A DNA stretch of 64,000 nucleotides. Origin: Neodontobutis hainanensis (lineage: Eukaryota; Chordata; Actinopteri; Gobiiformes; Odontobutidae). The position numbers and the translations under genes were made by a program. Below the pieces are notes generated by a model, which had not been told where the DNA came from, searched no databases, and worked only from the letters and a program-made list of their open reading frames with translations. The stretch is from NCBI GenBank assembly GCA_024349245.1, contig JALDNG010000551.1, forward strand, positions 1 to 64,000, written 5' to 3'. Of the stretch, positions 58,501 to 63,018 are shown piece after piece (within the stretch, counting starts at the first letter, position 1; the number at the start of each line of letters is the position of its first letter).

Positions 58501-61312
58501 ACCATTCTTGATCATAGCTCTTTTTGGAAAGGCATGGTTCACATAAGCGTGTTCTTCTTGTGCAGAGCAAAGTCAAACTCCAAAGGTTTGAAGACTTTTT
58601 CAATTCTGAGATCAACTGGTAAGAGAGCTGAGCTTTATCTGTAGCAGAGGGAGGAGTTGACCTGGTTGACTGAGAACCTTCACAGACTGCTTGGTCCACA
58701 TTATAATCACCAGAGGTTGGTGGTAACACCACAGGTAAGTTACACGTACATTTATTCCATTACACTTACTCTATTACATTTATGTGAGTAACTTTAAAAA
58801 TTACATCTAGAAATAGTTTTAACATACCATACTGTACTTTTTACTTTTACTTGAGTAGTTTTGTGAAGTAACACTACTCTTACTCAGTTACACTGGGCTA
58901 CACTCAACCAGTTATTTTTATTTATTTATTTATTTATTTTTTTTATTTATGCTATACATTCTATGCTTTATTTTTTATATTTTGAGAGATGCTGCCAGTG
59001 GATCTACCACATGACTGTGTCTTACCAATCAGACGTAGCAACAATAATCATGTAACTCTGTATTACCAATCAGGCGTAGCCCTTCAGTCATATGAACTCA
59101 CACATGGATGATTTTCTTCTACTTGAGTAAAATGATTTTGAACTAATTATACTCAGGTGTGAAAACGGGTCAGGGGTGAAAAAGGTTAGAAAGATATTAC
59201 CCCTCTAGGGGGGTCCGGGGACATGCTCCCCTGGAAGAAAAATTTAAATATTCCCTATTTTAAAGCATCAATCTGATGCATTTAGAGATGCATTTTTTGC
59301 CAACCCAGGGGAGAGGCATTAAAACATAACTTCAGCCATGAGTCAAAAATATTATGGCCTTCTTACTAAGTATTATGCAAGCCATTTCATGCCAGCCTGT
59401 CACTGGGTCTAAAATGTCCAGTATATATGAGGCACAATGTGGTATAAGGGCAACACAAATGGCTGAATGCATAAACCCCACAAGAGATGGTAGACATGCT
59501 ATAGCTTAGCTTGTCTTCTCTTCCATCATGATTGGAACAATGACAGACAATACGATGTTACGAAATTCAGATTTTAACACATTTTATTGGCAAAGATAAC
59601 AAATTACATTATAGTTCGTACATAATACTCTTAGAAGCAGATCTCATTTTTTCTTCTTTGCCTGGACCACCAGTGTCTCCATGGCCCGCTTTCGCTGTTT
59701 TGCCACATGTCTCAGCCTTGCCTTTTTCTCCTCTTCAGCAGTCTGTTTCTTGACACTTCACTTTACCTTCAGCCTTGTCAGTCCCCTCACCTCAAAATCA
59801 TCTACAGTACACATCCTGGAAAAACGAGTTGTAGATATTTAAGAAAGAAGCACTAACATTAACAGTGTTTCTTTTTTTGTGATTTACCGTCAGGTATAAA
59901 AGCTAGCAGGTAACTTTAGTAACGATATCATGCTAATGTTAGACTTACGTTAACGGTAGCGTTAGCTAACATTAAGAATTTGCCACCGGAGCTTTACGTT
60001 AGCTGGCTAACATTGCGTGCTCTCCTGCTGTGTTTAATGACTCAATTCATCAAGTTGGCGCTAACGTTAGCTAACTTATGTCAACAGAGCTCCTAGGTAA
60101 CAAACATAGATATACCAGAAAATATTAAAAGAAACCATCACTCACCAAATTCAGTCAGGTAAAATCTCAGAGGACAGATGTGCTTCTTCAGCAGGTGGTT
60201 TCTGATAGTGGTCCGCACTCCTTGGTGTGCACGCTCTGGTAAGCACGAACCTGGCTGGCACGCGCAAATGCAATCTGCCTGTAAACCAATCAGGTAATGG
60301 TACTCCCCTACCTTCCCAGAGAAACAAACTGGTGAAGCAAGGCCATTCGTGCTATTTCCATGCACTCGCGGTCCCTTCTGGCACGCGCACCTGTTCTCCG
60401 GTACCTCCCCCCCCTAAACATTTTCTCAACGAATCTATACGATTCACGTAGGTCACCTATTTTGGTTTCAAAACGGCGAATTTCACCGAAAGGTGAGCGA
60501 TTTTCATGTCTGTATACTATTACTGGAGTACAATTTTAGGCTTCTCTACCCACCTCTGATAATTACAACCCATTCAGTCCAGCAGAGGTTCCTTGTGGTT
60601 ACTGGTCATGTTAAGGAAAGTAAGTGAGCATAATTACTGTAGTGTTACCTATTTACTATCGTATTCGTATTATTGCCTCACTATTACCAAGTTGTAGTAT
60701 AATGTACTCTCACGTAGGATTGGATGTAGGAAGCACTTAGCATGTCCAGTATCAGAAGAATATACAGTATGTTGTGAACAAAATCTGTATTTCCATTGCG
60801 TTGGTGCAAACTAAAGCAAGTTTAGTCCTGACCTGGTCTAGCTGCTGTTGGCCCATTTGCCTGTCCTCCTGTAGACTGCAGACTTGTCTGTCTTTATCCG
60901 CCATTGCTCTGTGGTTCTCTGTCTGCTGCTCTCTCAGGTGATGCAGTAGCTCCATGTCCAATTCCCGCTGTGCTCTGGTATAACACAGTAAAACATAGAA
61001 ACCAGAGCCACACAGTCAACATGGTAAGTTGTGTTTCCACTAGAAATTTTTATTTGTATTTTAAGTGTTGTATTATACAGTGTTTATGTGAAAACACAAA
61101 ACTGTCTGAAATAAACAAAACTATCTTGTCTATCAACCACATTCAAATAAAAGTTGTCATTTGTACTTAAGAAAAAAAGTCTGCCAGCTGTACACTTCAT
61201 ACCTGAGCTCATCGAGGTGCATTTCCACAGCCTTCAATTCTCTCAGCAGAGCACTGACCTCTGACTTCAGGGCTTGTAGCTGTGATTGGCTTTCAATAAG
61301 CTCGGCCTCCAT
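19346..61312 (-). CDS. Large coiled-coil protein gene, 13 exons, 5' end missing
   Basis: Thirteen minus-strand exons (listed separately) can be joined using AG acceptors and GT donors. Every junction keeps phase, giving 1399 codons and a stop, which is strong evidence for one functional gene. The product is almost wholly coiled coil: long runs of Glu, Lys, Gln, Arg and Leu with heptad spacing, no membrane segment and no catalytic motif. One exon of 1778 bp encodes about 590 residues with internal ~74-residue repeats. A Ser/Thr-rich break near residues 1280-1305 precedes a last short helix and the C-terminus. The composition fits a structural protein of the centrosome, ciliary rootlet, Golgi or keratin-associated type; I cannot name the orthologue. 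The window's first exon begins with ATG in phase 0 but looks internal. Introns hold the transposons described elsewhere; intron 4 is 22.4 kb. Confidence 0.85.
20187..20336 (-). CDS. Coiled-coil gene exon 12 (150 bp, Ser-rich linker)
   Basis: Donor CAG|GTCAGT; the acceptor GTGGTTGAG is weak, so the 5' boundary is less sure. Encodes VEQDFSRIRQPSDISAFRSS, then a Ser/Thr-rich stretch, then EERRLRAMVRSLEDQ. The non-helical linker marks the end of the main coiled coil. Intron 11 before it holds two Tc1 elements and a Rex3. Confidence 0.7.
20538..22018 (+). mobile_element. Tc1-family transposon, both ends present (1481 bp)
   Basis: Begins CAGTGAGGAAAATACG and ends TATTTTCCTCACTG, with about 100 bp of imperfect inverted terminal repeat on each side. 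TA flanks it directly at 20536-20537 and 22019-22020, the Tc1 target duplication. It lies in intron 11 of the coiled-coil gene, antisense to it. The transposase is broken. Confidence 0.93.
20910..21840 (+). pseudogene. Tc1 transposase, broken
   Basis: The first frame (20910-21203) holds the helix-turn-helix DNA-binding region (MAKTKQLSKDTGDKIVHLHK and TTREELVNDLKRAGT). A frameshift leads to 21196-21378 with HVQARLKFANDHLDD and MWSDETKIELFG, which carries the first catalytic Asp. Later blocks (HGGGSIMLWGCFS, FQHDND with the second Asp) are in other frames with stops, and the SPDLNPIE-like third block is degraded. Not functional. Confidence 0.88.
22190..23088 (-). mobile_element. Second Tc1 element, minus strand, 3' part
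   Basis: The start region at 23088 encodes M-G-K-A-N-E-L-S-K then E-K-V-I-E-L-Y-K-A-G-K. At 22450-22677 the minus strand shows QLPDLNIIEPLWGALKC, the third acidic block of Tc1 transposases. The left terminal repeat (CTCATAGTTAGTGGTTGGG, AAAAGTTTACATACT) is at 22225-22340. The right terminal repeat is at 24893-24990, displaced by a Rex3 insertion next to the start codon. Confidence 0.75.
23090..24890 (-). mobile_element. Rex3-type (RTE clade) LINE, copy 1, deleted
   Basis: The minus strand encodes an endonuclease segment at 24202-23939 (VVGDLNAHVSSDSDTWRGV, LLLDFCASHSLSITNTMFKH) and IDFVVVSSDPWPYVLDTR with STDHHLVVSW at 23942-23820. The reverse transcriptase follows at 23640-23401 (VDLEKAFNCVPRGPLWGVL, LLRAVQPLYDRSRSLVRIAG). 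The FADD block and much of the C-terminal part are missing relative to the copy at 54178-56990. Several stops break it. It split a Tc1 element. Confidence 0.85.
24893..24990 (-). mobile_element. Displaced right end of the second Tc1
   Basis: CACTAACTGTGAGTGAAAAA, TTGTGTTATCATTTATATTC and CCAGGGTATGTAAACT match the Tc1 terminal repeat at 17305-17521. It pairs with 22225-22340 across the Rex3 insertion. Confidence 0.7.
25254..25403 (-). CDS. Coiled-coil gene exon 11 (150 bp, 50 codons)
   Basis: Donor CAG|GTACCA. I chose the acceptor GGTCTTTAG, which keeps phase 0; a second acceptor (GTCCTGCAG) 33 bp inside would also keep phase. Encodes LVAELELEQKRINQKNARLQ and a leucine-heptad run to TLRQ. 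Confidence 0.75.
25974..26054 (-). CDS. Coiled-coil gene exon 10 (81 bp, 27 codons)
   Basis: Acceptor ATGTCTCAG, donor GAG|GTGAAA; phase 0 at both ends. Encodes VQTVDQLSSLLRETDESNEL and a short K-Q-K-E-Q-E end. Confidence 0.82.
26771..27079 (-). CDS. Coiled-coil gene exon 9 (309 bp, 103 codons)
   Basis: Acceptor TGTGTTTCAG, donor AAG|GTGACT; phase 0 at both ends. Encodes ESHAEGEQLKNALTEKTK and a long helix including RRAELLDQLKDCQQQIQELE. Confidence 0.88.
27265..27375 (-). CDS. Coiled-coil gene exon 8 (111 bp, 37 codons)
   Basis: Acceptor TCTATTTAG, donor CAG|GTAGAC; phase 0 at both ends. Encodes VSELKQGKQKAEDQWLQMKE and onward. Too short to be found as a stand-alone frame; supported by phase and splice sites. 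Confidence 0.82.
27454..28023 (-). CDS. Coiled-coil gene exon 7 (570 bp, 190 codons)
   Basis: Acceptor TATTTTTCAG, donor CAA|GTTAGT; phase 0 at both ends. Highly charged: KEAKEEAGRMKGENVELKQ and later RRLEEMEGHVTQMKQEV. The open frame continues into the intron, but the donor and the weak composition beyond 27454 set the boundary. Confidence 0.85.
28118..28387 (-). CDS. Coiled-coil gene exon 6 (270 bp, 90 codons)
   Basis: Acceptor CATGACTCAG, donor CAG|GTTAGT; phase 0 at both ends. Encodes VDKEVERLERNLEQQMSD and on through an L-E-K-H-L-K-E-T-E heptad stretch. Confidence 0.88.
28781..28900. repeat. Possible hAT-type MITE end
   Basis: GCAGTGTTTCTCAAACATTT then TTAGACCAAGGACCACCTAA resembles hAT terminal repeats. 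I did not find the matching other end or a target duplication. Lies in intron 5 of the coiled-coil gene. Confidence 0.35.
29140..29225 (+). repeat. LINE 3' tail fragment
   Basis: GGGATAGGCTCCAGTCACCC, GCAACCCTAATGGGACAAAG, CGGTAGAAAATGAATAAATG and GAATG repeats: the common 3' tail of fish LINEs, without coding part. In intron 5. Confidence 0.6.
29500..31277 (-). CDS. Coiled-coil gene exon 5, 1778 bp, internal repeats
   Basis: Acceptor TTTTGCAG, donor CAG|GTAGGT. The first two bases complete a Gly codon; the exon stays open for about 592 codons. It is a continuous coiled coil very rich in Glu, Lys and Gln. From roughly residue 330 of the assembled product, a ~74-residue unit recurs four to five times: I-K-R-M/I-E-K-E, then ELxxLLDQ, then ERLQKEQxKM, then V-E-E-E-K. 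One unit is expanded by an extra half unit. The size and repeats suggest growth by internal duplication. No stop or frameshift is seen. Confidence 0.9.
31703..32488 (+). repeat. ERV 5' LTR (with SINE inside)
   Basis: Begins TGTTTTGTAATATT and ends TTTTGCCACAACA; without the SINE it is about 590 bp. TATAAAA at 32297 and AATAAA at 32384 are in promoter and polyadenylation positions. The last 46 bp differ from the 3' LTR at two positions. Confidence 0.92.
31841..32033 (+). mobile_element. SINE inserted in the ERV 5' LTR
   Basis: Full head-core-tail SINE: A box TAGCTCAGTGGG, B box AGTTCGATTCC, core CTTGGGCAAGACACTTAACC, tail GTAAGTCGCTTTGGATAAAA. ATATGT repeats on both sides (31835-31840, 32034-32039) as target duplication. 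The 3' LTR lacks it, so it came after the provirus. Confidence 0.93.
32489..33373 (+). other. ERV leader, first part
   Basis: Starts TTTGGCGAGCATGATCC right after the LTR, where a tRNA primer-binding site is expected. TGGCGAGC would suit a tRNA 3' end, but I cannot assign the tRNA. No open frame of note. It contains GTAAGT-like donor sequence at 32592 (GGGTAAGTAG), a possible retroviral splice donor. Confidence 0.5.
33382..34635 (+). mobile_element. hAT element 3' half in the ERV leader
   Basis: Bounded by TCCTAAGT on both sides (33374-33381 and 34636-34643), an 8-bp match as for hAT insertions. The right end, GTTTGGGAACTGCTG, is a hAT-type terminus; the left end shows no matching terminus, so the 5' part may have been lost. 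Contains the C-terminal part of a hAT transposase and a T/A homopolymer at 34540-34559. Confidence 0.65.
33568..34046 (+). pseudogene. hAT transposase C-terminal part, spliced end
   Basis: An open frame of 121 codons includes QKPLVDFWTESL and ALRVLMPFATTYLCDAGFSA, then KTKHRQQLDV. This is the C-terminal dimerisation region seen in ZBED/SCAND3-like hAT proteins. At 33922 a GTAAGT donor and at 34019 a pyrimidine tract with CTGCAG would remove a 98-bp intron. The next codons continue in phase for eight residues to a stop at 34046. The N-terminal half is absent. Confidence 0.75.
34644..35426 (+). other. ERV leader, second part
   Basis: Continuation of the 5' untranslated leader after the hAT piece. 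AT-rich, no gene recognised. Confidence 0.45.
35427..35807 (+). pseudogene. gag: ERV gag, matrix-region fragment with late domain
   Basis: 127 open codons that start at GTG, with no ATG at the expected start. The product is basic (LEEKQIRNYIKKWHKRTHS) and ends in a proline-rich part containing P-T-A-P-P-L-Y at 35769-35789. PTAP and PPxY are the two classical retroviral late-domain motifs that recruit the budding machinery; here they overlap. A stop follows 5 codons later. Capsid-like sequence continues in broken frames to about 36400 (for example MYLAGKHITEELFTAAVAAG near 36018). Confidence 0.75.
36404..37941 (+). mobile_element. ZBED/SCAND3-like hAT element, 5' part, in gag
   Basis: Left end CAAGGGTCCCCAACCCCG and CCGCGGACCGGTACC is a typical hAT terminus. 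A BED-type zinc finger segment (SNEAMKPSKLRRHLETKH, near 36585-36640) follows, then the transposase core at 36972-37757 and a C-terminal portion at 37711-37941. It stops at EEDQLLI without its last domain or 3' terminus. ERV gag resumes at once at 37942. Confidence 0.75.
36972..37757 (+). pseudogene. hAT transposase core (ZBED5/SCAND3-like)
   Basis: 261 open codons with hAT core features: VDEPTDIANKAILLIYVRY (first catalytic-domain strand), CTDGAAALTGRLSGLTTRIK (second Asp region), THCVIHREMLASRRKP and TEIRWLSQGRLLARVFELR (Trp of the C-x-x-H/R-W type block). The frame then shifts to 37711-37941, which carries LVHDHLSMLLKEFERYFPTT. Relatives of this element gave rise to the vertebrate ZBED5/SCAND3 genes. 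Upstream BED frames contain stops, so it is inactive. Confidence 0.8.
37942..38150 (+). pseudogene. gag: ERV gag nucleocapsid, CCHC knuckle
   Basis: Arg/Gly-rich sequence, then CWTCGQMGHIQRDC at 38070-38111, a CX2CX4HX4C zinc knuckle typical of retroviral nucleocapsid. Single knuckle, stop shortly after. The upstream gag is cut off by the hAT insertion. Confidence 0.88.
38216..38505 (+). pseudogene. pro: ERV protease, inactive
   Basis: Reads F-Q-F-M-V-E-T-G-A-T-Y-S-C at 38250 onwards, where retroviral proteases have D-T/S-G; the catalytic Asp is Glu (38262-38264). About 60 codons later I-L-G-R-D-V-L matches the conserved end block. A frameshift and stop lie between the two. Confidence 0.7.
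38506..39239 (+). pseudogene. pol: ERV region between protease and RT
   Basis: Open frames at 38509-38724 and 38737-39003 with no firm domain; the second ends with TDSIPHVTLMRAEETESGAL. This is probably pro-pol linker or extra domain of this ERV family, degraded. Confidence 0.45.
39240..40240 (+). pseudogene. pol: ERV reverse transcriptase, broken
   Basis: GVLVELKGPCNTPIFPIKK and YRLVYDLRAINAI open the fingers-palm region. FTVIDLCSAFFSIRLHPDS holds the first catalytic Asp, and QYGDDLLI at 39692-39703 the YxDD box (Gly as second residue). V-S-K-E-K-L-Q-F-C-Q and V-E-Y-L-G fit the thumb and connection. Stops at 39558 and 39926 and frame changes break it. Confidence 0.9.
40440..40760 (+). pseudogene. 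pol: ERV RNase H, catalytic residue lost
   Basis: LFVDGSCF (first Asp kept) near 40469, then a stop, then AQLAEIKVLTEAFKLAKG (Glu kept) and IYTASQYGYGVVH. The third motif normally has an Asp (Y-T-D-S); here it is Ala. Confidence 0.78.
40840..41505 (+). pseudogene. pol: ERV integrase, broken
   Basis: NCWLRNCQIC supplies the C-C half of the HHCC zinc-binding domain. D-H-I-Y-L near 41161 and L-S-C-D-N-G-A-A-I near 41335 carry the first two catalytic Asp residues. The third block reads G-T-V-D-R-A-N-D in another frame, Asp in place of Glu. Several stops and frameshifts. Confidence 0.75.
41633..42447 (+). pseudogene. env: ERV env, N-terminal surface part
   Basis: Basic stretch (RRRPRRLREKQAKNVNDAKA) at 41633-41869, then a 137-codon frame at 41918-42331 with a few Cys and N-glycosylation-type sites. 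No named domain. Assigned to env by position before the transmembrane unit and cut off at 42448 by an antisense solo LTR. Confidence 0.55.
42448..44406 (-). mobile_element. Solo LTR of a ~2-kb LTR family, in ERV env
   Basis: On the minus strand it begins TGTAGCAGATC and ends CACTACA. GGAA flanks both sides (42444-42447, 44407-44410), a 4-bp retroviral-type duplication. It is homologous along its length to 50430-52326 and, more distantly, to the broken LTR 48612-52585. No internal coding region is present, so it is a solo LTR or a non-autonomous element. It lies antisense within env. Confidence 0.85.
44411..44985 (+). pseudogene. env: ERV env, C-terminal surface part
   Basis: Continues env right after the solo LTR. 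Readable parts include FCIAQGDSLRLAMWTNAS, YGMPLLVRGTQPLTDIFWLC and V-T-L-P-K-D-W-S-G-I-C, the form of the end of a gamma-type surface subunit. Stops and shifts interrupt it. Confidence 0.65.
44986..45622 (+). pseudogene. env: ERV env transmembrane subunit, frameshifted
   Basis: The first frame (44986-45315) has a heptad region, then NRLVLDGMLAEEQGICELID; the CX6CC disulfide motif is at 45223-45249. After a stop and shift, 45329-45622 supplies a hydrophobic membrane segment (about 45403-45495, IIGLAICGFILIALVVLCC) and a short cytoplasmic tail. CX6CC marks an Env whose surface and transmembrane parts are disulfide-linked. Confidence 0.88.
45705..45920 (+). pseudogene. Post-env accessory-type ORF 1
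   Basis: 71 open codons between env and the 3' LTR (LPYRPFSINTSKTYIQYYAV, LLIEYIDRRKWIVHVYYV). No family recognised. Could be an accessory gene, an extended Env tail in another frame, or chance. Confidence 0.35.
45921..46585 (+). other. Post-env stretch without clear gene
   Basis: About 660 bp between the two post-env reading frames. No repeat or coding pattern recognised. Confidence 0.4.
46586..47250 (+). pseudogene. Post-env accessory-type ORF 2, broken
   Basis: An ATG at 46586 opens a Gly/Asn-rich start (MSNQSGTGRGGFGGTNGN). After a shift near 46690 one frame stays readable to 47249 with two stops. It is acidic (SPEVVDISDEEATGSVPAVE) and then heptad-like with LDLIEQKLVAYRELMLLR. No family recognised. 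The length of continuous sense in a region without env or LTR suggests a former accessory or regulatory gene. Confidence 0.45.
47539..47550 (+). other. ERV polypurine tract
   Basis: CGAAGAGGGGAA directly before the 3' LTR, the plus-strand primer position in retroviral reverse transcription. Confidence 0.88.
47551..48129 (+). repeat. ERV 3' LTR
   Basis: 579 bp, TGTTGTGTAATATT to TTTTGTCACGACA. AATAAA at 48025. Homologous to the 5' LTR and to the solo LTR at 62771-63364. The TATA box of the 5' LTR is mutated here (TTCTATGAAAG). Confidence 0.93.
48612..52585 (+). mobile_element. ~2-kb LTR, outer copy, split by an inner copy
   Basis: Begins TGTAGTG and ends CACTACA; CTGT flanks both sides (48608-48611, 52586-52589). 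Without the inner insertion (50430-52326 plus duplication) it is about 2.07 kb. It has diverged from the inner and the env copies but keeps shared blocks such as CAGTTTCTCTAGAACTGTC near 52410. No internal coding region. Confidence 0.75.
50430..52326 (+). mobile_element. ~2-kb LTR, inner copy
   Basis: Begins TGTAGCAGATCAGTCTCC and ends GTACAATACA. Flanks are CGAG (50426-50429) and CGTG (52327-52330), a 4-bp duplication with one mismatch. The outer LTR resumes with TTTATATCAG, matching TTTATATCAAG at the same place within the inner copy, which proves the nesting. Closely related to the antisense copy at 42448-44406. Confidence 0.82.
52650..53365 (-). pseudogene. LINE 3' end (L2/Rex1-like), 5' truncated
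   Basis: A 180-codon minus-strand frame (52813-53355) shows LLRKLKEFCVSKAVLQRVYI, ESVLVYNITMWFGRVT, RIIRVAGKIIGI and H-P-L-N-H-V-F-E-L-L-P-S-R-R-R-Y-R-T. This is the conserved C-terminal region after the reverse transcriptase in fish LINEs. A 3' UTR with GTTAGTTAGTTAGTAGT ends it near 52650. It lies inside the hAT shell. Confidence 0.75.
53723..53829 (-). CDS. Coiled-coil gene exon 4 (107 bp)
   Basis: Strong acceptor (GTGTGTGTCTCTCAG), donor CAAG|GTCAGT. Completes an Arg codon and encodes QQLSQTQKDLSESELDRS and onward, ending in phase 1. It is followed by the 22.4-kb intron that holds the provirus. Confidence 0.85.
53886..54177. other. Intron sequence without recognised element
   Basis: AT-rich intron 3 sequence between exon 4 and the Rex3 copy. 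Nothing recognised. Confidence 0.4.
54178..56990 (-). mobile_element. Rex3-type (RTE clade) LINE, copy 2, near full length
   Basis: From right to left on the minus strand: endonuclease (near 56905-56425, IDFVVVSSELRPYVLDIRVK, LLLDFCASHSLSITNMM), linker, and reverse transcriptase (55271-54681: EEQCGFRPGRGTLDQLYTLS, GLRQGCPLS-type block, LFFADDVVLLAP, LPQVEEFKYLGVL). The C-terminal part (54508-54194) has VEPLLLHIERSQLKWLGHLF. The 3' tail has the CATCCATTCACTACCACTTA pattern. The block CGGACAAAGGACAGCCCTGG near 54976 is characteristic of Rex3. Many stops and shifts; a MITE splits it. Confidence 0.88.
55521..55897. mobile_element. hAT-type MITE (377 bp) inside Rex3
   Basis: Begins TAGGGGTGTAACGATA and ends TATCGTTACACCCTTA, near-perfect inverted termini. 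CTAGCCAC (55513-55520, 55898-55905) is a perfect 8-bp duplication of Rex3 sequence. The interior is rich in GGTTCGGTTCGG; no coding capacity. Confidence 0.92.
57035..57125 (-). repeat. SINE fragment
   Basis: ACTCAAAGCTCTCCCATTTT, CATTCACTCCACAGTCACAC and ACTGGTGGTAGCC match the 3' half of the SINE at 9924-10237; head absent. Confidence 0.6.
57180..57373 (-). CDS. Coiled-coil gene exon 3 (194 bp)
   Basis: Acceptor TGTGTGTAG, donor CAG|GTAACA. Starts L-S-S-Q-N-V-G-L-Q-K-E-L and runs through an Arg/Glu-rich helix to LQEELLELR, ending in phase 2. Confidence 0.85.
57436..58700 (-). mobile_element. Tc1-family remnant in intron 2
   Basis: Left end CAGTGTAAAAAAAAGTATGT after TA. The minus strand shows RWVMQQDSNPKHQSKSTTE (57854-57790), the block with the second catalytic Asp. 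The N-terminal direction continues with degraded helix-turn-helix coding to about 58530 (A-W-K-R-L-H-S-Y-L-N style). Stops throughout. The right terminal repeat is not recognisable next to the adjoining hAT element. Confidence 0.7.
58711..60558. mobile_element. hAT-type element, 1848 bp
   Basis: Begins CAGAGGTTGGTGG and ends TCTACCCACCTCTG. Flanks are ATAATCAC (58703-58710) and ATAATTAC (60559-60566), 8 bp with one mismatch. The left part has the TTTTACTTGAGTAGTTTTG sequence common in small fish hAT elements. The interior has CTCTAGGGGGGTCCGGGGAC near 59203, which suggests a further repeat, and a coding-like exon on the minus strand. Confidence 0.75.
59630..59815 (-). pseudogene. Coding-like Lys-rich exon inside the hAT element
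   Basis: After a possible acceptor (TCGTTTTTCCAG), the minus strand from ATG at 59812 reads MCTVDDFEVRGLTRLKVK, one TGA, then a basic helix including KKARLRHVAKQRKRAMETLV and a KKKK end with stop. A frame at 60138-60365 (RTTIRNHLLKKHICPLRFYL) ends at a GTGAGT donor upstream, but phases do not join without a stop. It may be a remnant of the element's own gene. Function unknown. Confidence 0.35.
60833..60974 (-). CDS. Coiled-coil gene exon 2 (142 bp)
   Basis: Acceptor TATACCAG, donor CAG|GTCAGG. The first base completes the Arg codon from exon 1. Encodes an acidic-basic helix including ELDMELLHHLREQQTE; ends in phase 0. Confidence 0.8.
61203..61312 (-). CDS. Coiled-coil gene exon 1 of window (110 bp)
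   Basis: Acceptor TTTTAG, donor AG|GTATGA. Encodes MEAELIESQSQLQALKSEVS and onward to a split Arg codon (phase 2). The first codon is ATG, but an AG acceptor directly precedes it, so it is probably an internal exon; further 5' exons would lie right of the window or be hidden in 61313-64000. Confidence 0.75.
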
Positions 61313-61449
61313 CTAAAACACAACTCACAAATCAGGTTTCTTCTCTAGTTCTTCCTAATAAGCAATCAATTCACTCTGAGAAGTCACTGGACCTACTGCA
61401 TTTTACCAAAAGGTCTCTTTCGTCCAACTGTTTCTCTCAGTGCCCTGTG

Positions 61450-61960
61450 CTATACTCTCAAGTATACTCTCTGAACCAAAAATTATTATTTACCTTGACT
61501 CAAGGCACCTTGACAAAAGGCCTTTAACACAGAATGGTGACATTTTAATGACTAAATCGAAATCCAAGTTTTCACCTACAGTTATTCAGTGGATAAAATT
61601 GTATTTAACAAACAATGTGTAGATTTCAAAAAATCTAATGGCTCATATTTTAATGTAGGTGTGCCCCAAGGTTTGACTCTTCGCCTCTTGTTATTTAGTC
61701 TATAATAATGTGTCTGATGTCTGTCCTACTGCTACATGTCAGTTATTTACATAATAAAAACTAGCAAACAAGGAGAGGTCAACTCATCTGCAGCATGCAT
61801 GTTCATTTCAAAGTCTGCTAGTAGAGCTCTACATCAATGTTACAGTTGATGGGCAAATAACAGTTGTATGGAAGTATAAATATTTAAGCATTTGGAGTCA
61901 CAACGTTCAGTTAAAACTCATGTAAGAAAAATAAAATACCAAATTTTAATTTAATTGTAT
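61450..61960 (+). pseudogene. LINE reverse transcriptase remnant
   Basis: The plus strand reads FSPTVIQWIKLYLTNNV, then V-C-P-K-V/G-V-P-Q-G-type sequence at 61660, then N-N-V-S-D-V-C-P-T-A-T-C-Q-L-F near 61707 and a V-D-G-Q-I/W-K-Y-K-Y-L end near 61870. This is the order of the reverse transcriptase core in L2-like LINEs. Catalytic residues are lost and stops are frequent. Confidence 0.6.
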
Positions 61961-62499
61961 TTTATTTTATGTGGAGCTGCACCCAAACAAGTAGGACCAT
62001 ATTACAGCCCATAAGCAGACCCTGAAAACCATGAATAATTAATTTCCTCACAAATATATTTTAATAACAATTATTATTTGAATAATAATAATACTCTGAA
62101 CAACAAGAGAAAAATAAATAAGTTTGGCGTTCCATTTCCTAAGAATCTTGTTAATGACCCCTGAATGGCAGAAAAAAAATAATCTCAGTACTCTAAGGTC
62201 ATTTTTATGTACTTCTTCTCATTATTGACCCTGAAAGTCAAAGAAAAAAAATTGTATGATGTTTTCAAAGTATAAGTTATTTCATTTGTTTTGCCTGTGG
62301 CCAAGAACAAAGTGTACTTGTTTTAACCACCAAAGTGGGTTATTGACTTTGAATAACTAATTTTTTAATTTCATTTTTTCTTGTATATTTCCTTTTCTGC
62401 TCTTCTTTAATGTGTTTTCAAATTCCTACTGTAATTTCAACACAGACATTATCAGCTGTTTCACGCAAAAGCTGATGCAACCATAATAATCTGCATGTT
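61961..62499. other. AT-rich stretch, no gene seen
   Basis: About 540 bp of AT-rich sequence between two LINE fragments. No open frame or repeat structure recognised. Confidence 0.5.
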
Positions 62500-62986
62500 A
62501 TATCATTGTCCATAACTGCCTCTTCTACAATCTCAATAGGCTTGTGGAACTGTCAGTCTGCTGTGAACAAAGCTGATTTCATTACAGCTTTTGGTCAACA
62601 TCCTAGTCTTTCAGTTGTAGCACTTACAGAAACATGGATCAAACCAGAGGACTCTGCCACTCTCGCTGCACTCTCCCATAATCACACTTTGTCCCACAGT
62701 CCTCGCGTCAAAGGAAGAGGTGGAGGGATCGGACTACTTATCCCTACTGACTGGAAGTTCAAACAGCTATTGTGGTGTAATATTTTGGATGTTCTGTGTT
62801 TTATTTTTGTATACTTAATTAGTTATTCATTTATGCATAATGACTTTATGTTATGTGGTTTCATGGTTTTATACTTATGCGTGGTTTATATTCAAATAGG
62901 ATGTTAAATGTATTACATCTAGAAACATATTAATGGGAAAAAGAAAACAATGTCAGAGTGTATGGTTTTAACATGACTAAGTTTAA

Positions 62987-63018
<32 letters not shown>

